A DNA stretch of 64,000 bases, from NCBI RefSeq assembly GCF_018294505.1, contig NC_057794.1, positions 195,719,201-195,783,200 of the forward strand. The letters are read 5' to 3'. Shown here piece by piece: positions 34,065-45,317 of the stretch. The stretch comes from Triticum aestivum (taxonomy: Eukaryota; Streptophyta; Magnoliopsida; Poales; Poaceae). A program made the position numbers and the translations under genes. The number at the start of each line of letters is the position of its first letter. The first letter of the stretch is position 1. The notes below the pieces were generated by a model. The model was given only the letters and a program-made list of their open reading frames with translations, ran no database searches and had not been told where the DNA came from.

Positions 34065-34562
34065 ATGACTGAGTCTGATGACACTTTGCGCGCTAGTTTT
34101 TTGGCAGAAGCGATTCCAAATTTTCGGCTTCCGTGGAAATATTTGCCTCCCAGTCCCCTCCCCCTTACCAAAATCCACATTTCCCCTCTTTCCGCCTTCC
34201 TTTCCAAGTTGAAACCTTCACTCCTTGCTTGCAGCGCTGCCGCCTCCTCGCTGGCGACCCTCCTTCACGCTGCTCGGACTCCTCTATCTAGGCAGGTAAT
34301 CCACACCCGACCCCCATCCTCCTCCTCCTTCCACATCCCACATGCCCCGACCGTCGATGCGAGCGCGACACCTCCACCCAAATCACTGACCCCTCCACCA
34401 AATAAGTGCCGACCTAAGCCATGGTGCACACAGTATAGCCAGGACCTCAAGCAGCAATTGGCAGCGGAGAAGCAAATCGCGGCCGCACGCGCGGATGAGG
34501 TCACGATGGTTGCCATTCGTGTCGACACCCAGATCTTGGAGGAGCACCTTGCCAATTTCTAG
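34065..34562 (+). CDS. Hypothetical ORF upstream of the B3-like gene
   Basis: 165 codons with a Pro/Ser-rich middle and a C-terminal helical part (DLKQQLAAEKQIAAARADEV ... TQILEEHLANF). No known domain. Subterminal-type motifs (CGTTTGTGATG, about 34028-34038) lie just upstream. It may be an exon related to the gene that follows, but the frame closes at 34560-34562. Confidence 0.3.
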   Translation: MTESDDTLRASFLAEAIPNFRLPWKYLPPSPLPLTKIHISPLSAFLSKLKPSLLACSAAASSLATLLHAARTPLSRQVIHTRPPSSSSFHIPHAPTVDASATPPPKSLTPPPNKCRPKPWCTQYSQDLKQQLAAEKQIAAARADEVTMVAIRVDTQILEEHLANF

Positions 34563-35427
34563 CTACACCTATTAAGCATGCTCGGTTTACCTGTTGCATG
34601 TGCTGCTTCTGCCTTTCCTTCACAAAATTTAGTGAATTGTGCTATCTAATTTCACCATGCAATCTATTGCTCTAGTGTATATGTTCTATATGTCGTTTAG
34701 TGTGGTGCTCACTTATTAACTATTTTGTTAATTAGTTGTCGTCTTCAGTTAACTGTTTGGTTCAATTCTGCAAATGTGATGCTCAATTCTTCAGGCTGCA
34801 ATTTTGTATTGTCTTCCATGTGAGAAATAAATCAAATTTATCTTTTCAAAATTGTGGGCGCATTCTGTTATTGTATACCATGCGAGGAATAAATTGAATT
34901 TGGATGTAGTAAATACATGAGAAACAAATACAATTGCTACAATTGGCTGTAGTTAACAGTTTGGTTAACTCTCTGATCTTCTATTAGGAGTATGTTATAT
35001 TGTGCAATGTGGTGCTCAGTTAATGTTTGGTTCATTCGTTGTGGTGTTTAGTTAACTGCTTGGTTCGATGTTATATTGTGCAATGTGGTGCTCAGTTAAT
35101 GTCTGGTTCATTTGATGTGGTGTTTAGTTAACTTCTTGGTTCAATTCTACAATGCGATGTCCAATTGTCAGGAGTAGAATTTTGTATTGTTGTGCATGTG
35201 AGGAATAAATCGAATTTGGCTGCACTTAATACATGTGAAACATATACAAGTGCTATATTCCCTTGTTCTTAATCATGCTTGGTTTGGGTAAATGGGTATT
35301 CCGTGTGGCTTCAATTAATTGGATGAATCTACAATGTGCTTATTTTTCATCAACATATTTTACTGATAGCATGCGAACCCTTACTTAACTTGATGACTAA
35401 CTACCTTATATGTGTTGTAGGGAAACA

Positions 35428-36136
35428 ATGGGAGGCACTGAGGTTTACAATCGAGGTTAGAATGAGCATGGTCCGTTGTCTAATATCGCATTATTATGCA
35501 ATTGCAGGAACCATTTAATATTTTGGTTTTTAACAATTTGGTCTTGCACATGTAGGTCCTGCTGTCAGAGGTTTTGACCCACTGTTCAACCCTTATTGCA
35601 TATGGAGAAATGAGTTGTCCATGAATATCAATCAAATCAAGAAACTTAGAAAGATTGTTTGGATAAATAAATTAGCGACAAAAAACAACAAGATCTTTGT
35701 GTGCACAATGAAGAAGACATCAGTTCACTACAAGATGGTACTAACTTTATACCTTGCCTTTTTTATTCCTTTACCCCATTTCAAATATAGAGAAGATACT
35801 TATGCACATCCTTGTTTTCAGGCCTTTCCAAAGCAGTTCAATGATGATTACCTCTCAAACCACCTCTATGGTGAGGAGGCGAGGAAGGTTTTCATACAAC
35901 ACCCACGGTTCAATATTGAATTGTTCCTGAAGAGGTCGAAGGACGAATGGTCAATCATCCACAGGCACTGGCCTAAAGTTGCAAAGACCTTCAACATGAA
36001 TGAAGGCTCAATAGTTTCACCTTCCGCTTCAGCAGTTTTCCAGATGAGATACATCTGTCTATATACCATCTATGATGCTAATTTCGAAATGTTCTACATC
36101 TTGCATGTGGAACTTGCTGCTGGTGCAGTTGTGTAA
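35428..36136 (+). CDS. B3-like DNA-binding domain gene, three exons, captured by the CACTA element
   Basis: Best model: an exon from ATG 35428 to 35455, intron 35456-35555 (GT...AG), exon 35556-35737, intron 35738-35821 (GT...TTTTCAG), exon 35822-36136. Frames join cleanly: MGGTEVYNRG + PAVRGFDPLFNPY ... VHYKM + AFPKQFNDDYLSNHL. The last part has B3 features: a basic/aromatic start (RKIVWINKLA), FPKQF, then VFIQHPRF, DEWSIIHRHWPKVAKTF and NMNEGSIV. A likely frameshift near 36015 puts the B3 end (FRFSSFPDEIHLSIY) in another frame, so the annotated C-terminus is out of register. The 5' end may lie further upstream. Confidence 0.6.
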
Positions 36137-36916
36137 TGGTGTAGCTGAGTGCTGATGCTATATCATGTTGTATTCTGATGTATTTCAATTATGAAATTCT
36201 GCTTCCTTAATATGGAAATGAAATATATTGTGTGCTTAATATGAATGTCAATTAGATTAGTAAATGGATTATTAATAATAGGGCAATTAGCCTGCTAATT
36301 GGGTTTTGATATTGCAAACGCTTGTTCAAAAAATACCATGGGCGATGACCTCAGGCAACGCACACAGTTTCTAGGAATAAACCATGTTGGATCAATGAAC
36401 AATCACACACGACTTTCTCTTGAAAACTGTTTGCGTTAGGCCACCATGCACAACCGTTTACCACATAAAAACTGTGTGTCATGGACAGCCTTTGCCACAC
36501 AGTTTCTTCTACGGACCGTGTGTGCTACATTCAATAACGCAAACGATTTAATGGGAAAAATTGTGTGTGATGTACCCGTGAACGGAAACGTTTTCCTTGA
36601 GGGACTGTGTGGGATGTGCATACGAACGGAAACGTTTAGCGGGGACTGACTGTGTGGGATGTACTTGTGACCGGTAGCAATTTTGCCGTATAATTGTATT
36701 TTTTTAGTTGTACTATACGTATTTCCGTATTTGAGTGCTCGCCGATCGCACACGACCACATTTGGCCGAACGTGTGTGCCAGAAGGGCATATCCCCGACG
36801 GTTTCTGGGTCGTGTGGGAAGGACCCCCTATCGCCCACACTCACTTGGCGACGGTTCCAAATGCCATCACGGAAAGGGGTAAAAAGCCTTTTGTTTAGGA
36901 CCGACGCACACCAGTG
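36137..36916. other. Right subterminal region of the CACTA element
   Basis: No gene. Dense repeats of AAACTGTTTGCG, CCGTGTGTG and CGGAAACGTTT motifs from about 36315 to 36650 and again at 36750-36900, mirroring those at the left end (30290-30620). Confidence 0.7.
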
Positions 36917-37551
36917 ACATGCATATCTCACTCGCACTCGATAGACCCATCTCAAACTCTATCTCTCTCCCTCGTTCTCTCTCCTTCTCACACGCACACA
37001 CATACACAATCTCATTCCTAGCCAAGTATGATGGTCTCCCACTCAATTGTAGGCACACGTAGTCCCCCCTATATGTATATGACTAGCTAATCTTGGTCTC
37101 CATCACAAACATGTGCATGGTCTATCTCGATTTCTCTCGGGGCATCTTTCTATCGCGGATGCACCTCCCTCGATCTCCCACCCATATAGTCCCCTCATGA
37201 TCTCGAGGGGTTCTCTCTGTCACAAACACACCCTCTCTCCCTCCCCATGCGTCCATGTTCTCCATGCGTCCCTCTCGACCTTCGTTCCTTGTTGGACATA
37301 CCTCTATTGTACATGTGCTATAGGTGTGTCTCTCTCCATTGCAAACAATCATGCACTAGCTATCTTCGTGTATCTCCTCACCTCCCTTTTCTATCTCGGA
37401 GATGCATGCATGATATGTTTGCATAAGAAACGGAAAAGCACACACTCTCTGTAATTTATTGTTTGTTGTCCCTTTCTCTTTCACACACATACTCTTTTTG
37501 CACACTCACTCATTCTCCTTCACACGCACTTGATCTCTCTCAACTTAGGCA

Positions 37552-37798
37552 CTCTCTTCGGTCCATAGGATATAGATTTATTGAGAAGTCCAACATCACA
37601 AAGTTGGACCATGTACGTGGAGAAAAATATTTACATCTAGAATGGCAAACATATACCATTAGATTCGTCATGATATGTAGTTTCGTATAATGTATCTTTG
37701 GTATTGCAGATATAAATAAATTTGCGTAAACCTGGTCAAAGTTTCCAAAGTTCGACTTCTAAAAAATTTACATGCACTGCATTATCGAGCGGATGGAA
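37552..37798. mobile_element. Stowaway-type MITE, copy 1
   Basis: About 247 bp, ending near GAGCGGATGGAA and followed by TA. It is the same element as copy 2 in the next tandem unit, so it predates the duplication. Confidence 0.6.
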
Positions 37799-38489
37799 TA
37801 TCTCTTTCCCCCTCTCAGCTATCTGACACATCACTCAGCCTTATCGGGGCTCCTCTATCTCTCTCAAACTTTATATCTCACTGGTTCACACATACACATG
37901 TCTCGCTCGCGCTACATAGACCCATCTAACACTCTCTGCCCTTGTTATCTCTCTATGTGACATGCACCCCCCTAAGTACCATAATCCCTCACTCCATCAT
38001 AGGCGCACACACTCCCCCTAAGTATGATTATCTCTTACTAGCCATCAGGAACACAAGTATTGTCTCCTTCCATCCATACGTCTATCTCGATATCTCTCGG
38101 GGTATCTTCTATCGCGCACACACGTTTTCACTCGATCTCCCACCCATGTAGTCCCATCACGATCTCCAGGGGATCTCTCTATGACAACCATACACTCTCT
38201 CCTCCCCGTGTCTGCATTTCCTCCGTACATCTCTCTTGACCTCTTTCCCTTTGTTTGTCAGACCCCTCTTGGCCACGTGCTAGGGGTCTTTCTCTCTCGG
38301 TTGCAAACAACCACATACTATCTCCTCAACTTGCTTCCCCTCTCAAAGATGCATGTGTGATATGTCTGCATAAGACACACACGCTTTTTCTCTACTTTTA
38401 TCGTGTGTTGTCCATGTCTCTTTCACCCACGCACACATACTTTTTTTAGTCGCTCTTTCTGTTTCACACACACTCTCTCTAGTTAGGTA

Positions 38490-38735
38490 CTCTCTCACGT
38501 CCATAAGCATATGGATGCTTTGGAAATTCAAACCTCAGAAAAGTTTGACCAGGGGTGTGTGGATAAAAACAATTACATCTAGAACGATCATTAGATTCAT
38601 CACAACATGTACTTACTTCATACTATCATTTATCTTTGGTATTGTAGATATAAGTAATTTCTTTATAAACTTGGTCAAAGTTTCAAAAGTTTGACTTTAT
38701 AAAAATGTTGGCACTACATTATCGAACGGAGGGAG
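38490..38735. mobile_element. Stowaway-type MITE, copy 2
   Basis: 246 bp flanked by TA (38488-38489 and 38736-38737), with ends CTCTCTCACGTCCATAA and GAACGGAGGGAG, i.e. a CTCCCTCCGTTC-type terminal inverted repeat. Confidence 0.7.
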
Positions 38736-38800
38736 TATCTCTTTCTCTCTCTCTCTCTCTGCTATCTCGCACGGGCCTCCCCTCTCACTCGAACTCTCTA

Positions 38801-39173
38801 CACCGACGGATTATGCGCTCACTGTGTCAGCGTATAGCTCCGTATATTGTTTAGTTGACCGGTCAACCAGTCCACATGCTGCCTTGTCAGCTCGTGTTCT
38901 CTATTTTCGTGTGCTAGCCCATGTGGCAGTGGGTGAAAATAAGTAAACTAGAGGCCAATCTAACATGCGGTGAAGTAAACAATGTTGAAACCATGGGGGG
39001 TACCACCCCGCACGCTAGTAAATTGAGGGCACACTTCTTCTGTGTGAAGGACATACTCGCGCACAATTCACCACTGCATGGTGGCATGTACAAAAGGACG
39101 CACTCCCGCACACCCAGTAGGCCAGCACACAACACACCAGCACACGTGTACACCGGCGTCACTGCCGGTTGAG
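38801..39173 (+). other. Upstream region of the F-box pseudogene
   Basis: No gene seen. Rich in CACAC near 39070-39160. No clear TATA box at the usual distance from the start codon at 39174. Confidence 0.4.
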
Positions 39174-39487
39174 ATGGACGGCGAGGCAGCCAACAAGCGG
39201 AGGCGGCTCGAGCCAAACCGCATCCCGCGAGCCTAGACTTCATCAGCAGCCTCCCCGACGACATGTTGCTCGTCATCATCCACCTCCTCCCCACCAAATC
39301 TGCCGTGCGGACCACCCCGCTCTCCCGGCGGTGGTGCCCCCTCTGGCACCGCGTCCCCCTCAACCTCACCGTCGAGAGCTGCCTCTGCGACGGAGATTGC
39401 AAATGCATGGCCGCAGTCTCCAAGATCCTTTCATCGCACCCTGGGCTAGCCAGACGCCTTGACATCCCCATGTCCAGTACCAACTAC

Positions 39488-41202
39488 TGTTGGGGAACGT
39501 AGTAATTTAAAAAAAACCTATGCACACGCAAGATCATGGTGATGCACAAAAACGAGAGGGGAGAGTATCGTCTATGTACCCTCGTAGACCGTAAGCGGAA
39601 GCGGTTGATGTAGTCGAACGTTTTCACGATCCGACCGATCCAAGTACCGAACGCACGGCACCTCCGAGTTCATCACACGCTCAGCTCGATGACGTCCCAT
39701 GAACTCCGATCTACCAGAGCTCACGAGAGGGTTCCGTCAGTACGACGGCATCATGACGGTGATGTTGTTCCTACCGATGCAGGGCTTCGCCTAAGCACCG
39801 CTAAGATATGATCGAGGTGGATTATGGTGGAGGGGGCACCGCACACGGCCTGGAACAATCAACTTGTGTGTTCTAGGGTACCCCCTGCCCCCGTATATAA
39901 AGGAGCAAGCGGGGAGGCCGGTCGGCCCTTGCAGGGCGCGCCAGGAGGAGGAGTCCTCCTCCTAGTAGGAGTAGGACTCCCCTTTCTTACTCCTACTAGG
40001 TGGGGGAAAGGAAGGAGAAGGTGGAGAAGGAAGGAGAGGGAGGAAAGGAGGAAAGGGGCCGACCCGCTAGTCCAATTTGGTTTGGGCTAGGGGGGCCGCG
40101 CGCCCTGCCTCCTCTCTTCCACCACTTGGCCCATGAGGCCCAATACTTCTTCCCTGTTTTCCCGTAACTCCCCGGTACTCTGAAAAATACCCGAATCACT
40201 CGGAACCTTTCAGATGTCCGAATATAGTCGTCCAATATATCGATCTTTACGTCTCGTCCATTTCGAGACTCCTCAACATGTCCCCGATCTCATCTAGGAC
40301 TCCGAACTACCTTTGGTACATCGAATCATATAAACTCATAATACCGATCGTCACTGAAGGTTAACCATGCGGACCCTACGGGTTCGAGAACTATGTAGAC
40401 ATGACCAAGACATGTCTCCAGTCAATAACCAATAGCGGAACCTAGATGTTCATATTGGCTCCTACATATATGTACGAAGATCTTTATTGGTCAAACCGCA
40501 TAACAACATACGTTGTTCCCTTTGTCATCGGTATGTTACTTTCCCGAGATTCGATCGTCGGTATCTCAATACCTAGTTCAATCTCGTTACCGGCAAGTCT
40601 CTTTCCTCGTTTCCGTAATGCATCATCCCGCAACTAAATCATTAGTAGCATTGCTTGCAAGGCTTATAGTGATGTGCATCACCGAGAGGGCCCAGAGATA
40701 CCTGTCCGACAATCGGAGTGACAAATCCTAATCTTGATCTATGCCAACTAAACAAGTACCATCAGAGACACCTGTAGAGCTCCTTTAAAATCACCAAGTT
40801 ACGTTGCGATGTTTGGTAGGACACAAAGTGTTCCTCTGGTAATCGGGAGTTGCATAATCTCGTAGTCATAAGAACATGTATAAGTCATGAAGAAAGCAAT
40901 AGTTGTAACTAAAACGATCAAATGCTAAGCTAACGGAATGGGTCAAGTCAATCACATCATTCTCCTAATGATGTGACCCCATTTATCAAAGGACAACTCA
41001 TGTCTATGGTTAGGAAACATAACCATCTTTGGTCAACGAGCTAGTCAAGTAGAGGCATACTAGTGACACTCTGTTTGTCTATGTATTCACACATGTATTA
41101 TGTTTCTGGTTAATACAATTCTAGCATGAATAATAAACATTTATCATGAAATAAGGAAATAAATAATAACTTTATTATTGCCTCTAGGGCATATTTCCTT
41201 CA
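39488..41202 (-). mobile_element. Solo LTR, BARE1/WIS/Angela-type Copia
   Basis: 1715 bp. On the plus strand it begins TGTTGGGGAACGTAG and ends CATATTTCCTTCA; the element orientation is minus (starting TGAAGGAAATATGCCC). Flanks are ACTAC (39483-39487) and ACTGC (41203-41207), a 5-bp duplication with one difference. Internal Copia genes are absent, so two LTRs recombined. The flanking F-box frame joins across the site. Confidence 0.88.
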
Positions 41203-41991
41203 ACTGCAAGGTCCAAGCCAAGTTCAACGAGTGGTTCTTATCCCCCGCCCTAGATCAGCTTGAGGAGCTCAACTTTGAAGCTGGACGATGTCGCTATCTA
41301 TCACCGTCTGTGCTCCGCCTCACGTCAATGCCGCGTCGCGCCTGCTTTAGCTCCTGCTATCTTCCTCAGATTAATGCCGCGCACGCCCTTCTCCTCCCTC
41401 AACTCAAGCAGCTTGACCTCTTCGACATTGTAATCTCGAAGAAGGCTATGGAGCACCTTCTCCACAGCTGTACTGCTCTCGAGTACCTTCGTCTTGAGAA
41501 AATCCACGAGTTCATTAGCCTCAACATCACCTCGACGAATCTCCGACGGATTTATGTGTCTTGCTGGCCCCGCAACAAGACATCAATTGGGAAGAGATCA
41601 CTCCAGCTGTTCCACATTATGGTCATAAAGAATGCGCCTTTCCTTGAGAGATTGCGTGTATCTGATCTAGAAGGTCCAATAAAAATCAGGGTCATTGAGG
41701 CGCCGAAATTGACAGCGTCGGTGTACTCGTCTTCCAAATTCTCCAAACTCTTTATTAGATCTGTAATCGTTTTGGTACAACACTCACCTTTTTCTCCGTC
41801 TTCTTGAAATTCACATTTTTAAATTTCTTCTTGATGTATTTACGACTGTCTTCTAGAAAATGATTCCCACAAGCTTGACCCAGTCTATGTGCACAGTGAA
41901 GATCGTGGCAATAAAATCTATCGGCCCCAATCTGGATCAAGTTGTTGGATTCCTTACATGCTTTCCGTGCACGGAGAAGCAACTCATCGAG

Positions 41992-42973
41992 GTGAAACTT
42001 ATTTCCTATTAGTAAACGGTAATCACAATGTAGCTCAATTTTTTCGTAATGTTCAAAACTGTGTCTACGCACTGCACCAAAAGAAATGTTTTTAGTATTT
42101 TTTTCTCACTTGGTCACCTGCATTGTTTTGTTGTTGTACTACTATAGTAGCCTAGGCTAGTCATAGTGGAAAGTAACTTAGACTAGTAACTCTATGGTTA
42201 CCCTAAGAGTAAGTACCACCTCTGTCCTGGTTTACTCTTCCAATTTTCTAGTATCAAAATTTGACTATAGATTTAACTGACAAAATGTTAATGCATGTCA
42301 CTAAAAATTATATCATTGGATTCGCATTTGAACATAATTTCAAATGGTATAATTTTGGTGACATGCATTGGCATTTCTTAGGTAAATCTATGGTCAAAAT
42401 TTTACACTAAATATGACCCTCCACTATGTAGGCCAAAACACGTGCCAAATTCACTTGTGATGCATTTGGCATCGATGCCCCTCCATTGCTCACCTAGTGC
42501 CCCAATCTGGATCACCTACTTTGCTCTGGTGCCAAATTAACTCATGCAATGAAAAAAACTTGCGTGGGAGAGAGAGAGGTCTGAGGGAATGAAAGACACT
42601 TGTTTGGGTGAGTGAGAGGCTGGTGTAGTTCATTTGATTGATTTGTTTATATATGTGGGTCTGTGTGCACAGCGGTGCCAAATCTTTCACATCGCAAGAG
42701 TGGTGCCAAAATCTTTTTATTTGACATCGATGCGTATTATGGGGCATACTTTTGTGAAATATGGCATCGGCCACATAGTGGAAGGCAACAAATGTCCAAG
42801 CTCTTCACGTGCTCCTAGGTAAATGAGAGGAAAGAGAAAGAGAGAGGGAGAGAGAGAGTGAAAAATATCACTAGCCAGCCAAACCTATCGTATGAGCGAA
42901 TGATATTAGTTCCTCTTGATGACACGACAATCTTATACAGCCAGCTGCTCTAATATGTTCTCTTCTTTTGCAG
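41992..42973. other. Long intron of the F-box pseudogene, MITE remnants
   Basis: No gene. A Stowaway-like fragment at about 42214-42420 (CTCTGTCCTGGTTTA start) and a MITE related to 44418-44633 near 42860-42960 (AGCCAGCC, GACACGACAATC, AGCCAGCTGCT). The acceptor TCTTTTGCAG ends at 42973. Confidence 0.5.
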
Positions 42974-43310
42974 ATAAAAAAGACCCGAAAGTGAAAAATG
43001 TGTTGCACTATAACAATCTCATCGAATGCCTTGATCTCCATCTTACATAAATTGATTTGATCGACTACTGAGGCAACACATTTGAGATTAAATTGGCCAG
43101 GTTCTTTGTTCTGGAGGAAAGTGTGATCAAGGTAATGAGGTTTGGCGTTCTCTAGCACAACAATGAATGGCGTGCTAATCACCGCAAGCGTCAAGCCTAA
43201 ATAAAAAAGTCTCCGTAGAAGCTGAATTTGTTTTTGAAATATCAACTGGCCAGAGACTCGAAAATTTATTTGCCCATTAATGATTTGTCAGGGCGATGGA
43301 TTTTAGTTTG

Positions 43311-44229
43311 TATAATAATGATGCATCCACCTAAAGTAACAAAAGTTCTTACGTAAACTTCCCAGTAATTCCCTCTTCGTAGGTGCATCATTACTCCTAA
43401 CATTTGTAATATCAGTTTGAAACTTGTAATATTGCCGTGTCCTATTCCCGCGTTTTCAAAATCCTTCGAATCAAAGAGGTCCTGAGTTGGTGATGATGTT
43501 GTGCCTGCCATCTTTCACCAATAGCCGTCGGATCTAGATCTGATGCATACAAACTAAACTTCTTTAGTTTTGCACAAAGATGCCCGCACTTGTTCCCTAT
43601 TAAAAACAACTCCCTGTCTCTCACAATCAGCCTTATCTCCTCCCCACCACATCTAGAAGGCCATGGAAAAATCTGGCGCGATGGCCGATGCCGGCGCCGT
43701 CCACCCCCAATCTTGGTGTTCTGTGCAATGCACAGGCATCATAGGAAATTATGTCGAACACGGCTAGTTGTAAGCATGATAGCTCTATAGCCATGATGAC
43801 AGTGACTGCAGATGGTGAGGCTGACTATGGTATGCCAAACACGGCGCCTATACTCAGGTGTCATCTCCGGCGCAGGGTCTTGTCACTTCACTTTGAGGAG
43901 CAGCACATAATAATTTGACCAACGTGTAGTACAATACTACTACATTGGTAGTACTACTACTAGTACTAGCACCACCGTCTGGATTTAGTAGTACTACCAC
44001 GTCTGTCTAGATTTAGTATTTGACTAGCAATATCTAGTAATGCATGTCACAAAAAATGTACTACTCCCTCTGTAAATAAATACATGGTGTATTGTTTTAT
44101 TCCTTCTAGTAGATGGCTCAAATATGAAGTCTCATCAATCAGACTACTATTGTACTCACCGAGCACTCAGCTTTGTAAGCTACCAACAAAAAATTGCAAT
44201 CGATGACTACTATTGTGCTCCCTCCGTAC
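43311..44229. other. Intergenic region, possible truncated gene start
   Basis: A short frame MEKSGAMADAGAVHPQSWCS on the plus strand at 43663-43767 looks like a gene start but stops after 34 codons. A minus-strand frame at 43511-43266 has no recognisable domain. The rest contains ACTACT-type simple repeats and MITE fragments (CTCCCTCTG near 44061). No real gene is supported. Confidence 0.3.
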
Positions 44230-44235
44230 TGGTGC

Positions 44236-44880
44236 ATTAGTCACATTACAAAAAACCGAATAGTAATCCCAAAACTTTTAGGCACGGTGCATTAACGACC
44301 CACCTCGTTCCCTAGTTTCTGCCACGAAAAAATAAATCACCCAATACGATACGTGGGGTGCGTATGCATCCAATGACTTGAGACTACACCCTCCATCTAG
44401 GTGTATAAGTCATCTTAGAGCAAGTGAGAAAGAGTAGTGGGCTCTCATGCAAGAGCCTAGCTATATGCAGATTCCTAGGCCGATACTACAATAAATATGA
44501 AGAAAGAGAGAGAAGATGAGAAAAAGTAGTACTCTTATAGCCAGCCTTATTGTATGAGTGGCTACAAGTGATGGCTCTATATGACACGACAACATCATAT
44601 AGCCAGCAGCTGGCTATACTATTAACCATGCTCTTAGGTTATCCACCGTGACCAAGATGAAGGGGAAAGCGAGATAACTTAATGTATTTTTGCTATTTAA
44701 TAGGATTGCATGCAATGAACTAACAACTGCATGTCATGTTTGGCAGTCTCAAGTCATTGAAAGCATGCACGGCCGACATCTCTCATTGGTTGAGATGTCA
44801 CGAAATAAGAAACGAGGAGGGAGTTAATGTACCGTGCCTAAGTGTTTTGGGATTATTTGGTTTTCGTAAGGTGACTTACA
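44236..44880. repeat. Foldback element with long inverted arms
   Basis: The left arm (about 44236-44392) and right arm (about 44730-44880) are inverted copies: AATCCCAAAACTTTTAGGCA on one side against AATCCCAAAACACTTAGGCA when the other is read in reverse, and both end in CAATGACTTGAGACT. The arms are diverged. A further MITE lies between them. Confidence 0.65.
44418..44633. mobile_element. Tourist-type MITE inside the foldback element
   Basis: 216 bp with TTA on both sides (44415-44417 and 44634-44636) and GAGCA...TGCTC ends. TTA duplication and size fit PIF/Harbinger-type MITEs. A related copy lies near 42860-42960. Confidence 0.6.
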
Positions 44881-45317
44881 CAACATTTTTGGTTACATGC
44901 ATTAACATTTTATTAGTTAAACCAAAGGTCAAAACTTGGCGCAAAATGCAAAGGGGATCAATAAACTAGTAAACATCAAAGTTCTCTCGTTCGGCCCCAA
45001 CTAGAGGTCCTGTGAGATGACTATACTACACCGGCACAGAGGGGGACGCAGCTTCATTGACTTACTGCACCTGCCTTTGGGTGTATGACATGTGGGCCCA
45101 ACAGGTGGCTAGCCCACCTATCATACAGTCAAAGGCAGGTGCAGCAGAGGGCCGAGGAGTAGATGGCCAACACATACGTGAATGCAACACAGTCTGCACT
45201 TCTCATATAAAGGCTCCCCGCCAGTCCAATCTACGAAATCTTACGCACCTACGCACCCTAACCAATGGCAAGAGTGATCACTCCAATCGCAAGATCAGTT
45301 GACTAGAAGCTAGACCC
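44881..45317 (+). promoter_or_regulatory. Upstream region of the 45318 gene: hairpin, TATA box and short upstream ORF
   Basis: A perfect 15-bp inverted repeat (CTGCACCTGCCTTTG at 45065-45079 and its complement at 45130-45144), extended inwards by TGTATGA/TCATACA, flanks a 50-base loop. A TATA box TATAAA lies at 45206-45211. A 13-codon upstream ORF lies at 45265-45306 (MARVITPIARSVD), ending 11 bases before the main ATG. Confidence 0.55.

Larger units (their letters stand above)
30251..36916. mobile_element. CACTA-type DNA transposon carrying host-like genes
   Basis: Left end CACTACTACAGGATGGTCC at 30251; right end, read from 36916 on the minus strand, CACTGGTGTGCGTCGGTCC. The two share CACT and GGTCC but are otherwise diverged. 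The 3-bp duplication ACA is present on both sides (30248-30250 and 36917-36919). A related empty site exists at about 37875-37925: joining the flanks without the element gives TTCACACATACACATG and then ACATAGACCCATCT-like sequence, as found there. Subterminal motifs such as ACGTTTGCGATGA (30367-30379) crowd the left end and CACAC/TGTGTG variants the right end. No transposase was recognised, so it is probably non-autonomous. Confidence 0.8.
36917..38800. repeat. Tandem duplication, unit about 957 bp, interrupted by the CACTA element
   Basis: The segment starting CTCGATTTCTCTCGGGGCATC at 37128 recurs as CTCGATATCTCTCGGGGTATC at 38085, and the order of landmarks is kept to about 38800. An incomplete earlier unit is split: its parts are 30180-30250 and 36917-37127 on the two sides of the CACTA element. 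Units are rich in CT and CA simple repeats and each contains a MITE (37552-37798, 38490-38735). Short open frames in these runs are not genes. Confidence 0.8.
39174..43310 (+). pseudogene. F-box/LRR/FBD gene, broken and interrupted
   Basis: Start MDGEAANKRRRLEP at 39174, then a frameshift near 39230; the F-box follows in another frame (LDFISSLPDDMLLVIIHLLP, RTTPLSRRWCPLW). A solo Copia LTR (39488-41202) splits this exon. It resumes KVQAKFNEWFLSPALDQLEE and has LRR-like text (LLPQLKQLDLFDIVIS) to 41774. Intron 41775-41856 (GT...CTTCTAG) precedes a second exon 41857-41991 (KMIPTSLTQSM, IGPNLDQVVGFLTCFPC). After a long intron with MITE remnants, a last exon from about 42974 carries FBD text (LIECLDLHLT, FEIKLARFFVLEESVIKVMR) with several stops. 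Family role: substrate adaptors of SCF ubiquitin ligases. Multiple lesions make this copy non-functional. Confidence 0.85.

Noticed and set aside
36965..38800. Many short ORFs in CT/CA-rich sequence
   Set aside because: Simple-repeat composition keeps frames open; they are not conserved between the two tandem units.
41755..42072. Minus-strand ORF of 105 codons, protein-like at first sight
   Set aside because: The plus strand carries the second exon of the F-box/LRR gene here (KMIPTSLTQSM, IGPNLDQVVGF) with matching splice sites; the minus frame is its shadow.
42871..43245. Minus-strand ORF of 124 codons
   Set aside because: It is antisense to the decayed FBD exon (FEIKLARFFVLEESV on the plus strand).
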